From Pirellula sp. (GTDB lineage: Bacteria > Planctomycetota > Planctomycetia > Pirellulales > Pirellulaceae): a stretch of 51,820 nucleotides of DNA. The DNA is taken from the NCBI GenBank assembly GCA_021300015.1, contig JAJTFB010000009.1, forward strand, positions 1 through 51,820. The letters are read 5' to 3'. This document shows, piece by piece, positions 8,768 to 18,084 of this stretch; the first letter of the stretch is position 1; each line of letters begins with the position of its first letter. The position numbers and the translations under genes are program-made. The notes under the pieces were generated by a model, which was not told the DNA's origin, ran no database searches, and was given only the letters and a program-made list of their open reading frames with translations.

Positions 8768-10048
8768 TCAGCGGATATCCAAAAGTCCTCGGATGTAGTT
8801 TTTGAATTCGAGGATATCCTCTGGGGCATCCGGACCGATGACAACAGGATTGTGTTCCAGGGAGTTGACCAATCCGTGGCTTCCTCCGACCAAGCTCGCA
8901 TCGAGTGGAATCACGTCCATCTTCATCCGAAAACCGAGCTTCTTTTGTGCGACTCGGAACATCGCCCGCAGTTTGGATGTGATGAAAAGTTCGCAAGGGT
9001 CGTATCCTGGTTTGCGATGGATATCGACCGTTCTTGCAAAATCCGGAGCGAGTCGATCCTCGTTCCAGTAGTAGTAGGAAAACCAAGCGTCGGGCTCGGC
9101 CATCGCGATCCAGTCGCCGCTCCTAGGGTGCTTGAGCCGGAGTTCCTCCGGAGCTACGACAGCTTGTATACCGGGTTGTTCTGCTAAGAGCTGACCGACG
9201 CGTTGGAATTGGCTCGGATCATTGACATACACATGCGCGATTTGATGGTCGGCTACTGCGAACGCTTTGCAATCGCCGGGGATGAGCATTTCGCCGTAAG
9301 GACCTTGGCGAACCGTCAGGAGTCCGTGTTGCCGAAGGATACGATTGATTGCAACGGAGCGAGTGACGCTGACGAGTCCGTATTCGGAGACGACGATCGG
9401 AATTGCACCGATGTCTTGGGCCGCGTCGATGACAATTGCGGCGCAGCGGTCGATTTCTGCGACGCGTTGAAGATTCGGTTTGGAGTAGCGTTGGAAATCG
9501 TAGTCCAAGTGGGGTAGATAACAGAGCGTCAGTCCAGGGCGTTGCTCCCGCATGACCTTGGCCGTTGCCTCTGCGATCCATTGGCTCGCTGGCAGGCCGG
9601 CATTTGGCCCCCAGAAGGAAAAGAATGGAAAGGGGCCTAATTGGTCGACCAAACGGCAACCTGTATCATCGATGATATCGAAAACTTTCGAGCCATCGCA
9701 TCCGTAGTGAGGCTTGGGAGTGACGCTCAGTCGGACTCCCGAATGCTGGTTGAACCACCAAAACATCTTGGCCGTATCGACTCCGTGGTAGAGCAAGTCC
9801 CCGGAGATCAGTCGATTGGATTGCTGCCAGAATCGGACTTCCGCAGAACTTCTTTCGTACCAGCCATTGCCTACGATGCCATGTTCGTCGGGCATCGTTC
9901 CGGTAAGCATGGTGGCTTGGACGGTGCATGTGACGGCCGGAACCGGTGGAGTCCAAACGCGAGGTGCACCGAGTTGGGCGATGCGAGGTGCATGGTTTAG
10001 CAAATCGCGCGTGAGTCCTACAACATTGATGATGCAAACGTGCTTCAA
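8768..10048 (-). CDS. Alkaline-phosphatase-superfamily phosphodiesterase, EboF-like
   Basis: The 426-residue product belongs to the type I phosphodiesterase/nucleotide pyrophosphatase group. It shows NVVGLTRDLL at the N terminus, TCTVQATMLTGTMPDEHGIV with the likely Thr nucleophile, GPFPFFSFWGPNAG, LPHLDYDFQRYSKPN and VVSEYGL. These match the phosphodiesterase found in eboABCDEF gene clusters, which are linked to export of secondary metabolites in cyanobacteria and other bacteria. No other ebo gene is present here. The start is a TTG that overlaps the stop of the upstream O-antigen ligase gene (10045-10048), so translation is probably coupled. That context suggests a role in making or trimming a polysaccharide or its lipid carrier, which is inference. 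Confidence 0.8.
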   Translation of the reverse strand: MKHVCIINVVGLTRDLLNHAPRIAQLGAPRVWTPPVPAVTCTVQATMLTGTMPDEHGIVGNGWYERSSAEVRFWQQSNRLISGDLLYHGVDTAKMFWWFNQHSGVRLSVTPKPHYGCDGSKVFDIIDDTGCRLVDQLGPFPFFSFWGPNAGLPASQWIAEATAKVMREQRPGLTLCYLPHLDYDFQRYSKPNLQRVAEIDRCAAIVIDAAQDIGAIPIVVSEYGLVSVTRSVAINRILRQHGLLTVRQGPYGEMLIPGDCKAFAVADHQIAHVYVNDPSQFQRVGQLLAEQPGIQAVVAPEELRLKHPRSGDWIAMAEPDAWFSYYYWNEDRLAPDFARTVDIHRKPGYDPCELFITSKLRAMFRVAQKKLGFRMKMDVIPLDASLVGGSHGLVNSLEHNPVVIGPDAPEDILEFKNYIRGLLDIR

Positions 10049-12831
10049 GGTTCCATTCCGGCGAGTTGTTGGTTGAACGAATCGATCGCCGGATCGCTCG
10101 GCGCAGCGCGGATCAGTTGCCTGAGTGTGCTTCGTGCCTTGTCCTTTTGCCCCGCTTCGATCAAAAGTGTCACTAGACGTTTGAGCAACGGCACGTTGCT
10201 TCGGTCGAGCCCAAGGATAATCGTAAGGTTTTCAATTTCCAAGTCGCTTCGTCCAGTCTCCCGAGCGATATCAGCCATCCAAGTGGATTTTCGCAGCCCG
10301 GTCCAAGGAACTTTCGAGCTGGCTTCGACCAACCGATCTGCAAGCAATTCGTGCGTCGCCGGATAAGACATCTGGGTGAAGACTTCGTTGTAGAGTTTCC
10401 GCAGCACTTGCGGATCCTCAGGAAATGTCTCGATGGGAATCTGTCCGTCAAGATACATTCCCGTCATGACCCTAGCAATTGGGATCGATTCTTTGCGATC
10501 GGCTCGCACAGCGCGCTGCCACAAATCGAGCCGCTCTTGCTCGCTCAGCACCGAATGGAGCAGCAAGGAGCATGAGGTTAAGTTCGATGGAGCATGGGAG
10601 GACGTTGCGGCAAATACAGGTACTAGCGGCTTGAGTTGCTCGGGGGTGCACTCAAGGGCCGTAGAGAGCCGGCCCCATGACAATCGCCAATCCAGCGGAG
10701 AGAGCAATTGACCTCGGGTGTACCAATAGTTGGCTCGCGAGAGTCGATCGAGCGTCATGCTGCCTCCGATCGATTCGATCACACTTGCTCGGTCGGATGC
10801 AGCGCGCTGTGGCTCAGAAGCCGATTCGAGGGCAAGTCGCATGACGACCGGAGAGGTTTGGCTCCAAGCAAGATCGCTTGGAGCATTCGCAGGTCGCTTT
10901 TCCCATTGGTCGACGCGCGTATCGTAGACAATCGAGTTGGCAAGCAGCCTCAAAAGCGTCGAACTTTGAGAGACCCTCGCACTGGGGTCGGATGAATATG
11001 CCTCTGCAGAGGAATCGACCCATCGCTCAACAAGTGGTCGATAGTCCAGAGCATCCCCTTGGGCGGTTCTAGGAGCACCCTCGAAACGCAGTTCTTTTTC
11101 CATCCTTTCGGCGAACGCCAGAACGGACACAGCTCGTTGGTTGCTCAATAGAAAGAGCAAGCTCAAGGCGGCAAATCCAATCCCAAGAAGGGCGTTGCGA
11201 TTTAACGCCGATCGACTCGGTTGGCGAACTTCGATATTCTCGATACGGCGATAGGCTCGCTGCGATTCAGAGAAGCCACCGAGGATGGCGCCAAGGAACA
11301 GCGCACTTGGGACATAGACTCCTGGTAGTATCCACGCGAAATCGATGCAGGCATGGAGGGCTTGACTCGCTAGAAAAAACACACCGGCGACTTCGAGAGG
11401 CAAATACTCTCGAAACCGTTGCGTGTGGTAGATTCCAAGCAGGCATCGCACGGAGACGAGTAATGCGACTAAAGCGGCAAGCGAACCGAGGAACCCTAGA
11501 GTCACCACCGTCTCGGCCACCAAGCTCTCAGCATGATAATACCAGCCCTCAGAGGATGGGACTTGGAAGGGTAGGGCAGCGACGTGAAACGTTCCCAATC
11601 CAGAGCCGAGCCAACCGTAGTGCATCGCCGCGCGGCTCGCGACGCCCCATATGTAGAGCCGTCCGGTCTGTTTTTCCAATTCGACATCGAAGTTTTCGAT
11701 GCTCTCGATGCGATTGAGCGAAGTTTGGTCCAGTTGCAAGCTCGCCATGGCTACGACCGCTGTGACCATCGCGACAAAGCAACCTAAGAGCAAAGCCGAA
11801 CGCCTCCTGCCCGGCCATGCGACCGCAACGGAAACCATCAAGGCGACGATCGCGCTGATAAATGCTCCTCGGCACAGACTTATCGCCACACAGAACGCGA
11901 GCAATAAGACAGACAGGACACTCAGAACCGCCGAGGGATCGAGTTTCTCGAAGCCAGTTTTCAAGCAATACTGGAACTTCGCGTTCCATGGCCATTGCCT
12001 CGTATCGCGAGATCGCAATTGCCGATCGACGGCAGAATAGATTTTTTCACCTTTCCAGACCGCCAGTCCCAGTGCAGCAGCCAGTGTGATATTCAAAAAT
12101 GCACCCGCGGAGTTCTTAGAGACAAATACCGAAAAAGAGGATCCGTAAAAGAGCCCCAGCAAATTCGGCTTGCTTCGAAAAAATGCACCTACAACGCCAA
12201 ATCCTCCTACGAGAATCCCCAGCAACACCAATCCCAAGAGCAACGAGGGGTAGGCCTTTCGGTGCCCCCAGACGACGCTGGCGCCCCAGATCAATAATCC
12301 GCAGAGAAACAGGCTACTGGAAGCTCCCTGCGTGCTCAATGGCTCAACGCTCAAGGCTAGCTTCCGGTGCTCCGAGCCGATCGAATCGAGGTCGCATTTC
12401 TCCGTTGCATCCGAAACGATCCCTAAAGCCATCCGCTGCATTTGTACCGACGGTAGATTTCGAGCCGTCTGGGAATCGATGTCCCAAGTTCGAACGCTTT
12501 GAATTTGAGCAAATACCCCTAGGAACAAAAGAATCCAGGCTGGAACTGGGGGAAGCCCTGAGCCTGGACGATTCGCCCGCGAAACAACCGAGAAGATCCC
12601 CAAGGCGACCGCAAGCACGCATGCGGGATAAAACAAAAGGTATTGGAAGGACCAGGTTGCCCCTCCATAATACCAGGGGGAAATCCAAAGTAGGAAAAGC
12701 GAAAGCACTCGGATCGCTCCAATCGCACACCTCTCCGACACACTGCGCACGGCCGATCCGACGGGGCCCTCTTGGCCATCAGACTGCGATGCAGTTGGGA
12801 TTTCCGTCGTTGTTCTCTTTGCCACAGCCAC
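10045..12831 (-). CDS. O-antigen ligase/polymerase (WaaL/Wzy-like) membrane protein with helical C-terminal domain
   Basis: The product has 928 residues. Roughly residues 35-560 hold about a dozen hydrophobic segments, including the periplasmic-loop region near RLYIWGVASRAAMHYGWLGS, followed by GLGTFH, which is the conserved Wzy_C signature of O-antigen ligases and polymerases. The C-terminal 350 residues are soluble and helical; the last part (LDRSNVPLLKRLVTLLIEAG, then KARSTLRQLIRAAPSD) reads like a TPR. Members of the family polymerise or transfer glycan from undecaprenyl diphosphate on the outer face of the inner membrane. The gene overlaps the phosphodiesterase downstream and diverges from the lipoprotein/Wza-like pair, which supports an exopolysaccharide locus. 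The exact activity (ligase or polymerase) cannot be told from sequence. Confidence 0.85.
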   Translation of the reverse strand: MAVAKRTTTEIPTASQSDGQEGPVGSAVRSVSERCAIGAIRVLSLFLLWISPWYYGGATWSFQYLLFYPACVLAVALGIFSVVSRANRPGSGLPPVPAWILLFLGVFAQIQSVRTWDIDSQTARNLPSVQMQRMALGIVSDATEKCDLDSIGSEHRKLALSVEPLSTQGASSSLFLCGLLIWGASVVWGHRKAYPSLLLGLVLLGILVGGFGVVGAFFRSKPNLLGLFYGSSFSVFVSKNSAGAFLNITLAAALGLAVWKGEKIYSAVDRQLRSRDTRQWPWNAKFQYCLKTGFEKLDPSAVLSVLSVLLLAFCVAISLCRGAFISAIVALMVSVAVAWPGRRRSALLLGCFVAMVTAVVAMASLQLDQTSLNRIESIENFDVELEKQTGRLYIWGVASRAAMHYGWLGSGLGTFHVAALPFQVPSSEGWYYHAESLVAETVVTLGFLGSLAALVALLVSVRCLLGIYHTQRFREYLPLEVAGVFFLASQALHACIDFAWILPGVYVPSALFLGAILGGFSESQRAYRRIENIEVRQPSRSALNRNALLGIGFAALSLLFLLSNQRAVSVLAFAERMEKELRFEGAPRTAQGDALDYRPLVERWVDSSAEAYSSDPSARVSQSSTLLRLLANSIVYDTRVDQWEKRPANAPSDLAWSQTSPVVMRLALESASEPQRAASDRASVIESIGGSMTLDRLSRANYWYTRGQLLSPLDWRLSWGRLSTALECTPEQLKPLVPVFAATSSHAPSNLTSCSLLLHSVLSEQERLDLWQRAVRADRKESIPIARVMTGMYLDGQIPIETFPEDPQVLRKLYNEVFTQMSYPATHELLADRLVEASSKVPWTGLRKSTWMADIARETGRSDLEIENLTIILGLDRSNVPLLKRLVTLLIEAGQKDKARSTLRQLIRAAPSDPAIDSFNQQLAGMEP

Positions 12832-13030
12832 CTTCCATTCTCATGCCCGATTTTAGCCTATCCATCGTTCATCCGGTGCCCTCGAGTCGATGCAAACTGT
12901 TCCATTACGAGATCCTACGATTGGAATAGAGCAAAAAAGCCGATTCCGAAGCTTCATCGTCATAATCATTAAATTCTAAACGTCCCTCCATGCGATAAAC
13001 CGAACGATGGGTAGTAGGTATCCATCATCG

Positions 13031-13060
13031 GGCCAGAAATGTCTTGCTAGCATTCTGGCC
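13031..13060. promoter_or_regulatory. Inverted repeat upstream of the exopolysaccharide lipoprotein gene
   Basis: GGCCAGAAATG and CATTCTGGCC flank a nine-base centre, forming an imperfect palindrome with an eight-base perfect outer arm. It lies 29 bases before the ATG at 13090, within the 258-base divergent region between the ligase gene and the lipoprotein gene. The position fits an operator or a 5' UTR hairpin. No known regulator motif is recognised. Confidence 0.35.
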
Positions 13061-13089
13061 ACTACTTACGCAAACAAGGGGAATCGTCG

Positions 13090-13830
13090 ATGTTCCAAAA
13101 ACGACGAGTGGATAGGAATGATCAAGCGGGTCCCGATCGTCTGGGAAGTAACCGGCGCTTGATCTGTATTGTGGTCTTGAGCCTAGGGATTCTACCGAGC
13201 GGCGGTTGCACTGCTGTCACGGGGATCAGCAACCTGTTCAAGTACAACAACGACATGAACGAGTACATCATGAGCAGCCGGGCTTACTCGATGTCGGGTA
13301 AGTCATGGCATTCGCGAAAACACTGCTTCGTCGATCAGAAGTATCTCAAGGACTTCCAACGTGGTTTCCGAGCTGGATACATGCAGGTAGCCGACAGTGG
13401 CAGTGGTTGCACACCCGCCTTTCCACCGGTGGAGTATTGGAATTGGATCTATCAGTCCGCCGAGGGCCAAGCGAGGGTAGCTGCTTGGTTCGCTGGTTTC
13501 CCTCACGGAGCCCAAGCGGCCGAGGAGGAGGGGGTCGGGATGTGGAATCAACTCCAGACTTCCTCGGCGATCCAAAAGCAGTACGTCGAGCACAATCGGA
13601 TGCCTAGCCAGTACAACGGCCTGTATCCGGTTCCGCAGTTCGACCGCAACCGCTCGTTGATGTCACCTGCTCCTGAGGGTACTCCCCCGGTAGAGTACCT
13701 CGAATCGGAAGTCGTAGCTCCACAAATCGCACCGGTCCAGGGTCTTCCATCCCAGGCGATACCCTCATCGGTGATCCCTTCCCAAGTTATTCCAAACCCG
13801 GTAATCCCCGGACCCATCGGCCAACCTTAG
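13090..13830 (+). CDS. Unrecognised lipoprotein next to polysaccharide export gene
   Basis: The 246-residue product has a basic N terminus, a hydrophobic stretch (LICIVVLSLGILPSGGC) and a candidate lipid-modified Cys40. The mature part has conserved-looking aromatic segments (DFQRGFRAGYMQVADSGSG, PPVEYWNWIYQSAEGQ, AAWFAGFPHGAQAAEEEG) and ends in a repetitive SQAIPSSVIPSQVIPNPVIP tail. I do not recognise the family; it seems typical of planctomycete lipoproteins. An AAGGGGAA sequence seven bases before the ATG supports the start. The next gene, 87 bases downstream on the same strand, is a Wza-like export lipoprotein, so it may be an accessory part of the export machinery. Export and lipidation are well supported; the function is not. 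Confidence 0.7.
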   Translation: MFQKRRVDRNDQAGPDRLGSNRRLICIVVLSLGILPSGGCTAVTGISNLFKYNNDMNEYIMSSRAYSMSGKSWHSRKHCFVDQKYLKDFQRGFRAGYMQVADSGSGCTPAFPPVEYWNWIYQSAEGQARVAAWFAGFPHGAQAAEEEGVGMWNQLQTSSAIQKQYVEHNRMPSQYNGLYPVPQFDRNRSLMSPAPEGTPPVEYLESEVVAPQIAPVQGLPSQAIPSSVIPSQVIPNPVIPGPIGQP

Positions 13831-13917
13831 GCCCACTCACATTGGCATTGTCGAGTGCGACCAGACGTCGCACGCACAAGGCTCCTGTGGCGGACTATTG
13901 AGTAAGCAACCTTACGA

Positions 13918-15300
13918 ATGAAGTACAAGAATATGAGTATCAAAAAGAACTTCAAAACGCGGTCGATGAGTTGGCTTCAGCGAGCGAGCTCCTTGGGGCT
14001 AGCGATTCTCGGAATGCTGAGCGCCGGTTGTTCGACCATCACGCAACCGATCTCTGGAATTCCAGCACGGCGGATTCCTCCGCAGTTCCTGGCTCAGAGC
14101 AAAAACAACCTGGTTCCTTTGGACCCTGCACGTCTGTCTCAGGAACCTCCGCGAGATTATCTGCTCGATGACGGCGATATCCTCGGAATCTACATCGAAG
14201 GCATCTTGCCGTTTGTTCCCCCGGACCGTCCCCCTGAGCCGCCACCGGTGAACTTCCCAGACGCAACGAGCCAACTCGATCCGTCGTTGGGTTTTCCTAT
14301 CGCGGTGATCAACGACGGAACGATCCAACTGCCGAATCTCGAGCCGATCAAAGTCCGAGGTCTGACGATCGATCAGACACGGGATTTGATCCGCAAATAC
14401 TATCTCGACTCCGAGATCCTACGCGAATCGAGCCGACTGCAACCGATCGTGACCTTGATGAAGGAGCGAACCTACAATGTCATCGTCATCCGACAGGACA
14501 TGGGCGCAGGTGCCACCGGAGGCGGAGGCGGAGCAGGTCAAGCTGGCTTCACAAGAGCTACCGACTACAGCGCCACGGGGCGAATGCTCAAGCTCAAGGC
14601 TTATCAAAACGACGTGCTCAACGCCTTGATGGAGTCGGGTGGTTTGCCCGGGGTCAACGCCAAGAACGAAGTGAAAATTCTGCGTGCCTCCCGAGCCGAC
14701 CAACGCCGCCGTGACGAGTTCGTTCAACAGTTCTACCAACAGTACTACTGCAACCCAGACCCGTGCGGTTGCCCTCCGCCGCTCCCTGAAGACCCATCGA
14801 TTCTGAAGATTCCATTGCGTCTGCCCCCTGGAACGATCCCTGAATTCGGTCCTGAAAACGTGGTCCTTGAGGATGGAGACATCGTCTACATCGAATCGCG
14901 AGATGCAGAAGTCTTCTACACTGGAGGGTTGTTGCCAGGCGGTGAATTCAAAATCCCTCGCGACTACGATCTCGACGTCCTGACGGCCATGGCCTTATCC
15001 GGTGGCGGGATCTCCCGGCAGCAAAATGGTGGCGGTGGTGGTGGAATGATGGGTGGTATCGGCGGAATGGTCGGACAGGTACCTCCAGGAATGCTCTACG
15101 TGCTTCGCAAGACACCTTGCAACGGCCAGATCACAATCGCAGTCGATTTAGCGAAAGCAAATCTCGACCCACGCGAACGGATCCTAGTTCAACCTGGAGA
15201 CATTCTTGTCCTGCGATTCAAACCTAGTGAAGAGATATTGAACTTCAGCCTCGGAACATTCTTTACCTTCGGGATCCAGTACGCCCTAAGAGAACTGTAA
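13918..15300 (+). CDS. Polysaccharide export outer-membrane lipoprotein (Wza-like, SLBB domains)
   Basis: The 460-residue product has a signal peptide with lipobox LSAGC and Cys38 as the lipid-modified residue. Residues about 75-190 form the polysaccharide-export (Poly_export) domain: YLLDDGDILGIYIEG, then IAVINDGTIQLPNLEPIKV and the helix LTIDQTRDLIRKYYLDSEI. SLBB-like segments follow, for example AYQNDVLNALMESGGLPGVN and DYDLDVLTAMALSGGGIS. Two glycine-rich insertions (about 196-206 and 360-385) are unusual. The C terminus (GDILVLRFKPSEEIL) is typical. Wza proteins form the outer-membrane channel for capsule or exopolysaccharide. The start is uncertain: ATG at 13918 or at 13933. No tyrosine kinase or Wzx partner is visible nearby. 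Confidence 0.88.
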   Translation: MKYKNMSIKKNFKTRSMSWLQRASSLGLAILGMLSAGCSTITQPISGIPARRIPPQFLAQSKNNLVPLDPARLSQEPPRDYLLDDGDILGIYIEGILPFVPPDRPPEPPPVNFPDATSQLDPSLGFPIAVINDGTIQLPNLEPIKVRGLTIDQTRDLIRKYYLDSEILRESSRLQPIVTLMKERTYNVIVIRQDMGAGATGGGGGAGQAGFTRATDYSATGRMLKLKAYQNDVLNALMESGGLPGVNAKNEVKILRASRADQRRRDEFVQQFYQQYYCNPDPCGCPPPLPEDPSILKIPLRLPPGTIPEFGPENVVLEDGDIVYIESRDAEVFYTGGLLPGGEFKIPRDYDLDVLTAMALSGGGISRQQNGGGGGGMMGGIGGMVGQVPPGMLYVLRKTPCNGQITIAVDLAKANLDPRERILVQPGDILVLRFKPSEEILNFSLGTFFTFGIQYALREL

Positions 15301-15324
15301 ACGCTGAGGTCTCTCGGACATCCT

Positions 15325-15353
15325 AAGACAGCCCGCAATGTGCGGGCTGTCTT
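15325..15353. terminator. Strong hairpin terminator between convergent genes
   Basis: AAGACAGCCCGCA and TGCGGGCTGTCTT form a perfect 13-base stem with a three-base ATG loop, followed by GCTTTAT. It lies 24 bases after the Wza-like gene and 30 bases before the stop of the convergent VWA gene, so it can serve both directions. Confidence 0.85.
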
Positions 15354-15383
15354 GCTTTATAGAGTAGCCGACTCTTAGAAAGG

Positions 15384-18020
15384 CTATTTAGACATCAAAT
15401 CCCTGGCCCGTTGCATGATCAAAATGCACTCGCGGCGATACGCGTCTTGACCAGCACTGTCCATCGCTCGCCCGAGCATCTTCTCCCATTGCATCTCCGG
15501 TGCAAGCTCGCTGCGACGCATGAGCAATCCAAACTCGGCCACACTCGTAGCCCAGTCGTAATCGCCTTGCTCGCCTTCATAAGCCCTCTGGTTTGCTACT
15601 TCCCCCAGAGTGAATTCCTGCTTGGTGCTTTCGTTCGACTCGGGTCGTTTCGATCGGATCTTCAGAAACATCCATTCGTTCGAAGCCTCGCCGAGCCCAC
15701 CGGCAGCTCGCGGCGATTCCGGATTGCCTTTGGCGTATCGCAAATCGTCGACACTGCCTGGGATCGTTCCATCCTGACCGACCGGGACAATTTCGTACAA
15801 AGCCGTCACCCGATGACCGGCTCCAATCTCGCCAGCATCCTTCTTGTCGTTGTTGAAATCCGCAGCCGCCAACCTTCGATTCTCATATCCGATCAACCGA
15901 TACGAATGAACCTTCGCAGGATTGAACTCCACCTGAATCTTCACATCCTTGGCCACCGTCATCAACGTGCCTGATAACTGCTCGGTCATCACCCGACGTG
16001 CCTCAAGCTCGCTGTCGACCATCGCATAAGTCCCATTGCCTTGGTTGGAGACCTGCTCCATCATCGAATCGTTGTAGTTGCCGATCCCATAGCCCAAGCA
16101 GGTCAAAAAGACATTGCTCTTGGCTTGCTCCTGCATCATCGATACCAAAGCCGGTGTCCCGGTGACTCCTACATTGAAATCACCGTCGGTGCACAAAACC
16201 ACGCGATTGACACCACCCGGGATGAAGTTTTCTTTGGCGATCTTATAAGCCAATTCGATCCCCTGTCCGCCATTGGTCGATCCTCCGGACTGTAGCTCGT
16301 TGATCGATGCCAAAATTTGATCCTTGCGATCCCCACCGGTGCTGGGCAATACACATCCGGCCGCCCCCGCATACACGACGATCGCCACACGATCCTGCGG
16401 TCGCAACTGGGCTAACAAAAGCCCCAAGGTCTTTTTCACCAGAGGCAATTTGTTCGCATCGGCCATCGATCCCGACACGTCGATCAAAAAGACAAGATTC
16501 GAATTCGGACGCTCCTCATTGGCCACCTTCTTTGCCTGAATCGCGACTCGCACTAGCTTATGTTTGGAATTCCAAGGGCAATCGCCCATCCTCAGGTGCG
16601 CTGCAAAGGGCTCGTCACCCGCAGGGCCAGTGTAACCATAGTCAAAATAATTGAGCCACTCTTCGATCCGAATCGTTGCGGGTGGTGGAACCACTTTGTT
16701 CTCTAAAACGTACTGCCGTAACTTCGAATACGACGCCGTGTCGACATCGATCGAAAACGTCGACAAAGGCTCCTTGAGCACCGATTCAAATGGGGTCTCG
16801 GGCAGCGAATCGGATCGATCCCCAGCAGCCCGATCGGCATCAAGGCTTTCTTTGCGTCGACTCGGAACGTTCGATAAAAGCTCGTCTGGAAACTCGCGAT
16901 CCCCACGAGCCATTCCTTCGTTTCCTTTTTCACCCAACCGATCCCTGGCAAGACCCATCAAATCAGAATGCGAATAGAAATCGCTCTTAGCGTCATTCGT
17001 CGGCGATACCCCAAGACCACCTCTAGGACTAGCTGGACTAGCTAGACCAGCCCCGAGTCCACTCCCAAGTCCACCCCCCGAAGGCATCCTCAGGAAGTCC
17101 GACGTTTTTTCTGCGTTCTTCCCCGAAGAATCCTTTGAGAACCGCAATTCGGAGGCTTGCTGTTTCTCTCGCTGTTCGACTTTTTGTTCGACCTGTTCGA
17201 CAAGCTCCCGCGCGGCTTCCCCCTCTTGGAGCCTAGACATAAGCGCTTTATCGGGAGCGTTATACGAAAATTTATCCGCAGCTCCATTCAAAGTATCGCG
17301 GCTGCTTAAAACCACTGGATCACCTAACACCGGATTTCCTCCCGTGCCTGAGCTACGACCCCTTACCAAAGGGTCCACCTGACTTAGGCCATCATCATGC
17401 TCGACGATCTCTAGCGAGCGTTCAAATTTTTCTATGCTAGATGCAGGCGTTTGAGTTTTGGAACTCAATGTTCTAATAAAACGATCCCCAATGGGACGAC
17501 TTGCCCAAAATGCAAAGCCACCCAATCCGGCCACAAGCCCCGTGGCCATCGCCATAAGAAATCGTCTCCTGCGATTCCTCTTGCTGACACTAGCATCGGC
17601 CGTGAGTATCGAGTCGGTCGATAGCATCGAGTCGGACGATGGCATCGAGTCGGACGATGGCAAAGTCGCCTTGGCCCTCTGGGTTTCATCAAAACCGACT
17701 TCCGAAGGGCTCGATGCAATCGCTTCTTGAATCCTGCTAGCTCGTGCCGGATCGAGTTCCAAACCCTCGGGTAACCTGCCGAGCTCTTGCTCAACTCTGT
17801 CTGCAACACGCCTTGTCGCTTCGACCTCCTTGTGACCCTCAGGATGCAGAACTAACCAAGCATCGACCGAAGCCCTTGTCGAATCGTCGAGCTCATCGAG
17901 TGCATAGGCCGTCAGATGCCATGGCTCAAAGACGTAGGTTACACTGGACGGATCCGAGGGGTTCGGCTCAGGATTGTGATTATTCGGATGGTGCTTATTT
18001 GGATTGTTGTTACTTGACAT
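15384..18020 (-). CDS. Membrane VWA-domain protein (YfbK-like) with anti-sigma-like N terminus
   Basis: The product has 878 residues. Residues about 34-80 (LTAYALDELDDSTRASVDAW and following) resemble the N-terminal domain of zinc-less anti-sigma factors. A basic stretch and a membrane helix follow at about 149-173. A long low-complexity region (about 180-410) contains Gln/Glu-rich and Gly-rich parts. The VWA core begins near 508, with the MIDAS motif DVSGS at 514-518, STNGG and LCTDGDFNVG; it is preceded by the YfbK-type N-terminal domain (FSIDVDTASYSKLRQYV) and followed by a DUF3520-like C terminus. It lies 64 bases downstream of an ECF sigma gene on the same strand, so it may hold that sigma factor at the membrane. 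Three 18-base repeats (17602-17655) encode the SSDSM-like linker. Confidence 0.85.
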   Translation of the reverse strand: MSSNNNPNKHHPNNHNPEPNPSDPSSVTYVFEPWHLTAYALDELDDSTRASVDAWLVLHPEGHKEVEATRRVADRVEQELGRLPEGLELDPARASRIQEAIASSPSEVGFDETQRAKATLPSSDSMPSSDSMLSTDSILTADASVSKRNRRRRFLMAMATGLVAGLGGFAFWASRPIGDRFIRTLSSKTQTPASSIEKFERSLEIVEHDDGLSQVDPLVRGRSSGTGGNPVLGDPVVLSSRDTLNGAADKFSYNAPDKALMSRLQEGEAARELVEQVEQKVEQREKQQASELRFSKDSSGKNAEKTSDFLRMPSGGGLGSGLGAGLASPASPRGGLGVSPTNDAKSDFYSHSDLMGLARDRLGEKGNEGMARGDREFPDELLSNVPSRRKESLDADRAAGDRSDSLPETPFESVLKEPLSTFSIDVDTASYSKLRQYVLENKVVPPPATIRIEEWLNYFDYGYTGPAGDEPFAAHLRMGDCPWNSKHKLVRVAIQAKKVANEERPNSNLVFLIDVSGSMADANKLPLVKKTLGLLLAQLRPQDRVAIVVYAGAAGCVLPSTGGDRKDQILASINELQSGGSTNGGQGIELAYKIAKENFIPGGVNRVVLCTDGDFNVGVTGTPALVSMMQEQAKSNVFLTCLGYGIGNYNDSMMEQVSNQGNGTYAMVDSELEARRVMTEQLSGTLMTVAKDVKIQVEFNPAKVHSYRLIGYENRRLAAADFNNDKKDAGEIGAGHRVTALYEIVPVGQDGTIPGSVDDLRYAKGNPESPRAAGGLGEASNEWMFLKIRSKRPESNESTKQEFTLGEVANQRAYEGEQGDYDWATSVAEFGLLMRRSELAPEMQWEKMLGRAMDSAGQDAYRRECILIMQRARDLMSK

Positions 18021-18084
18021 TTTGATCTCTATGGGATTTTTTAGTTGGAATCGGATCGAGTCCGTTGAGCTTCAGCAAACCGGG

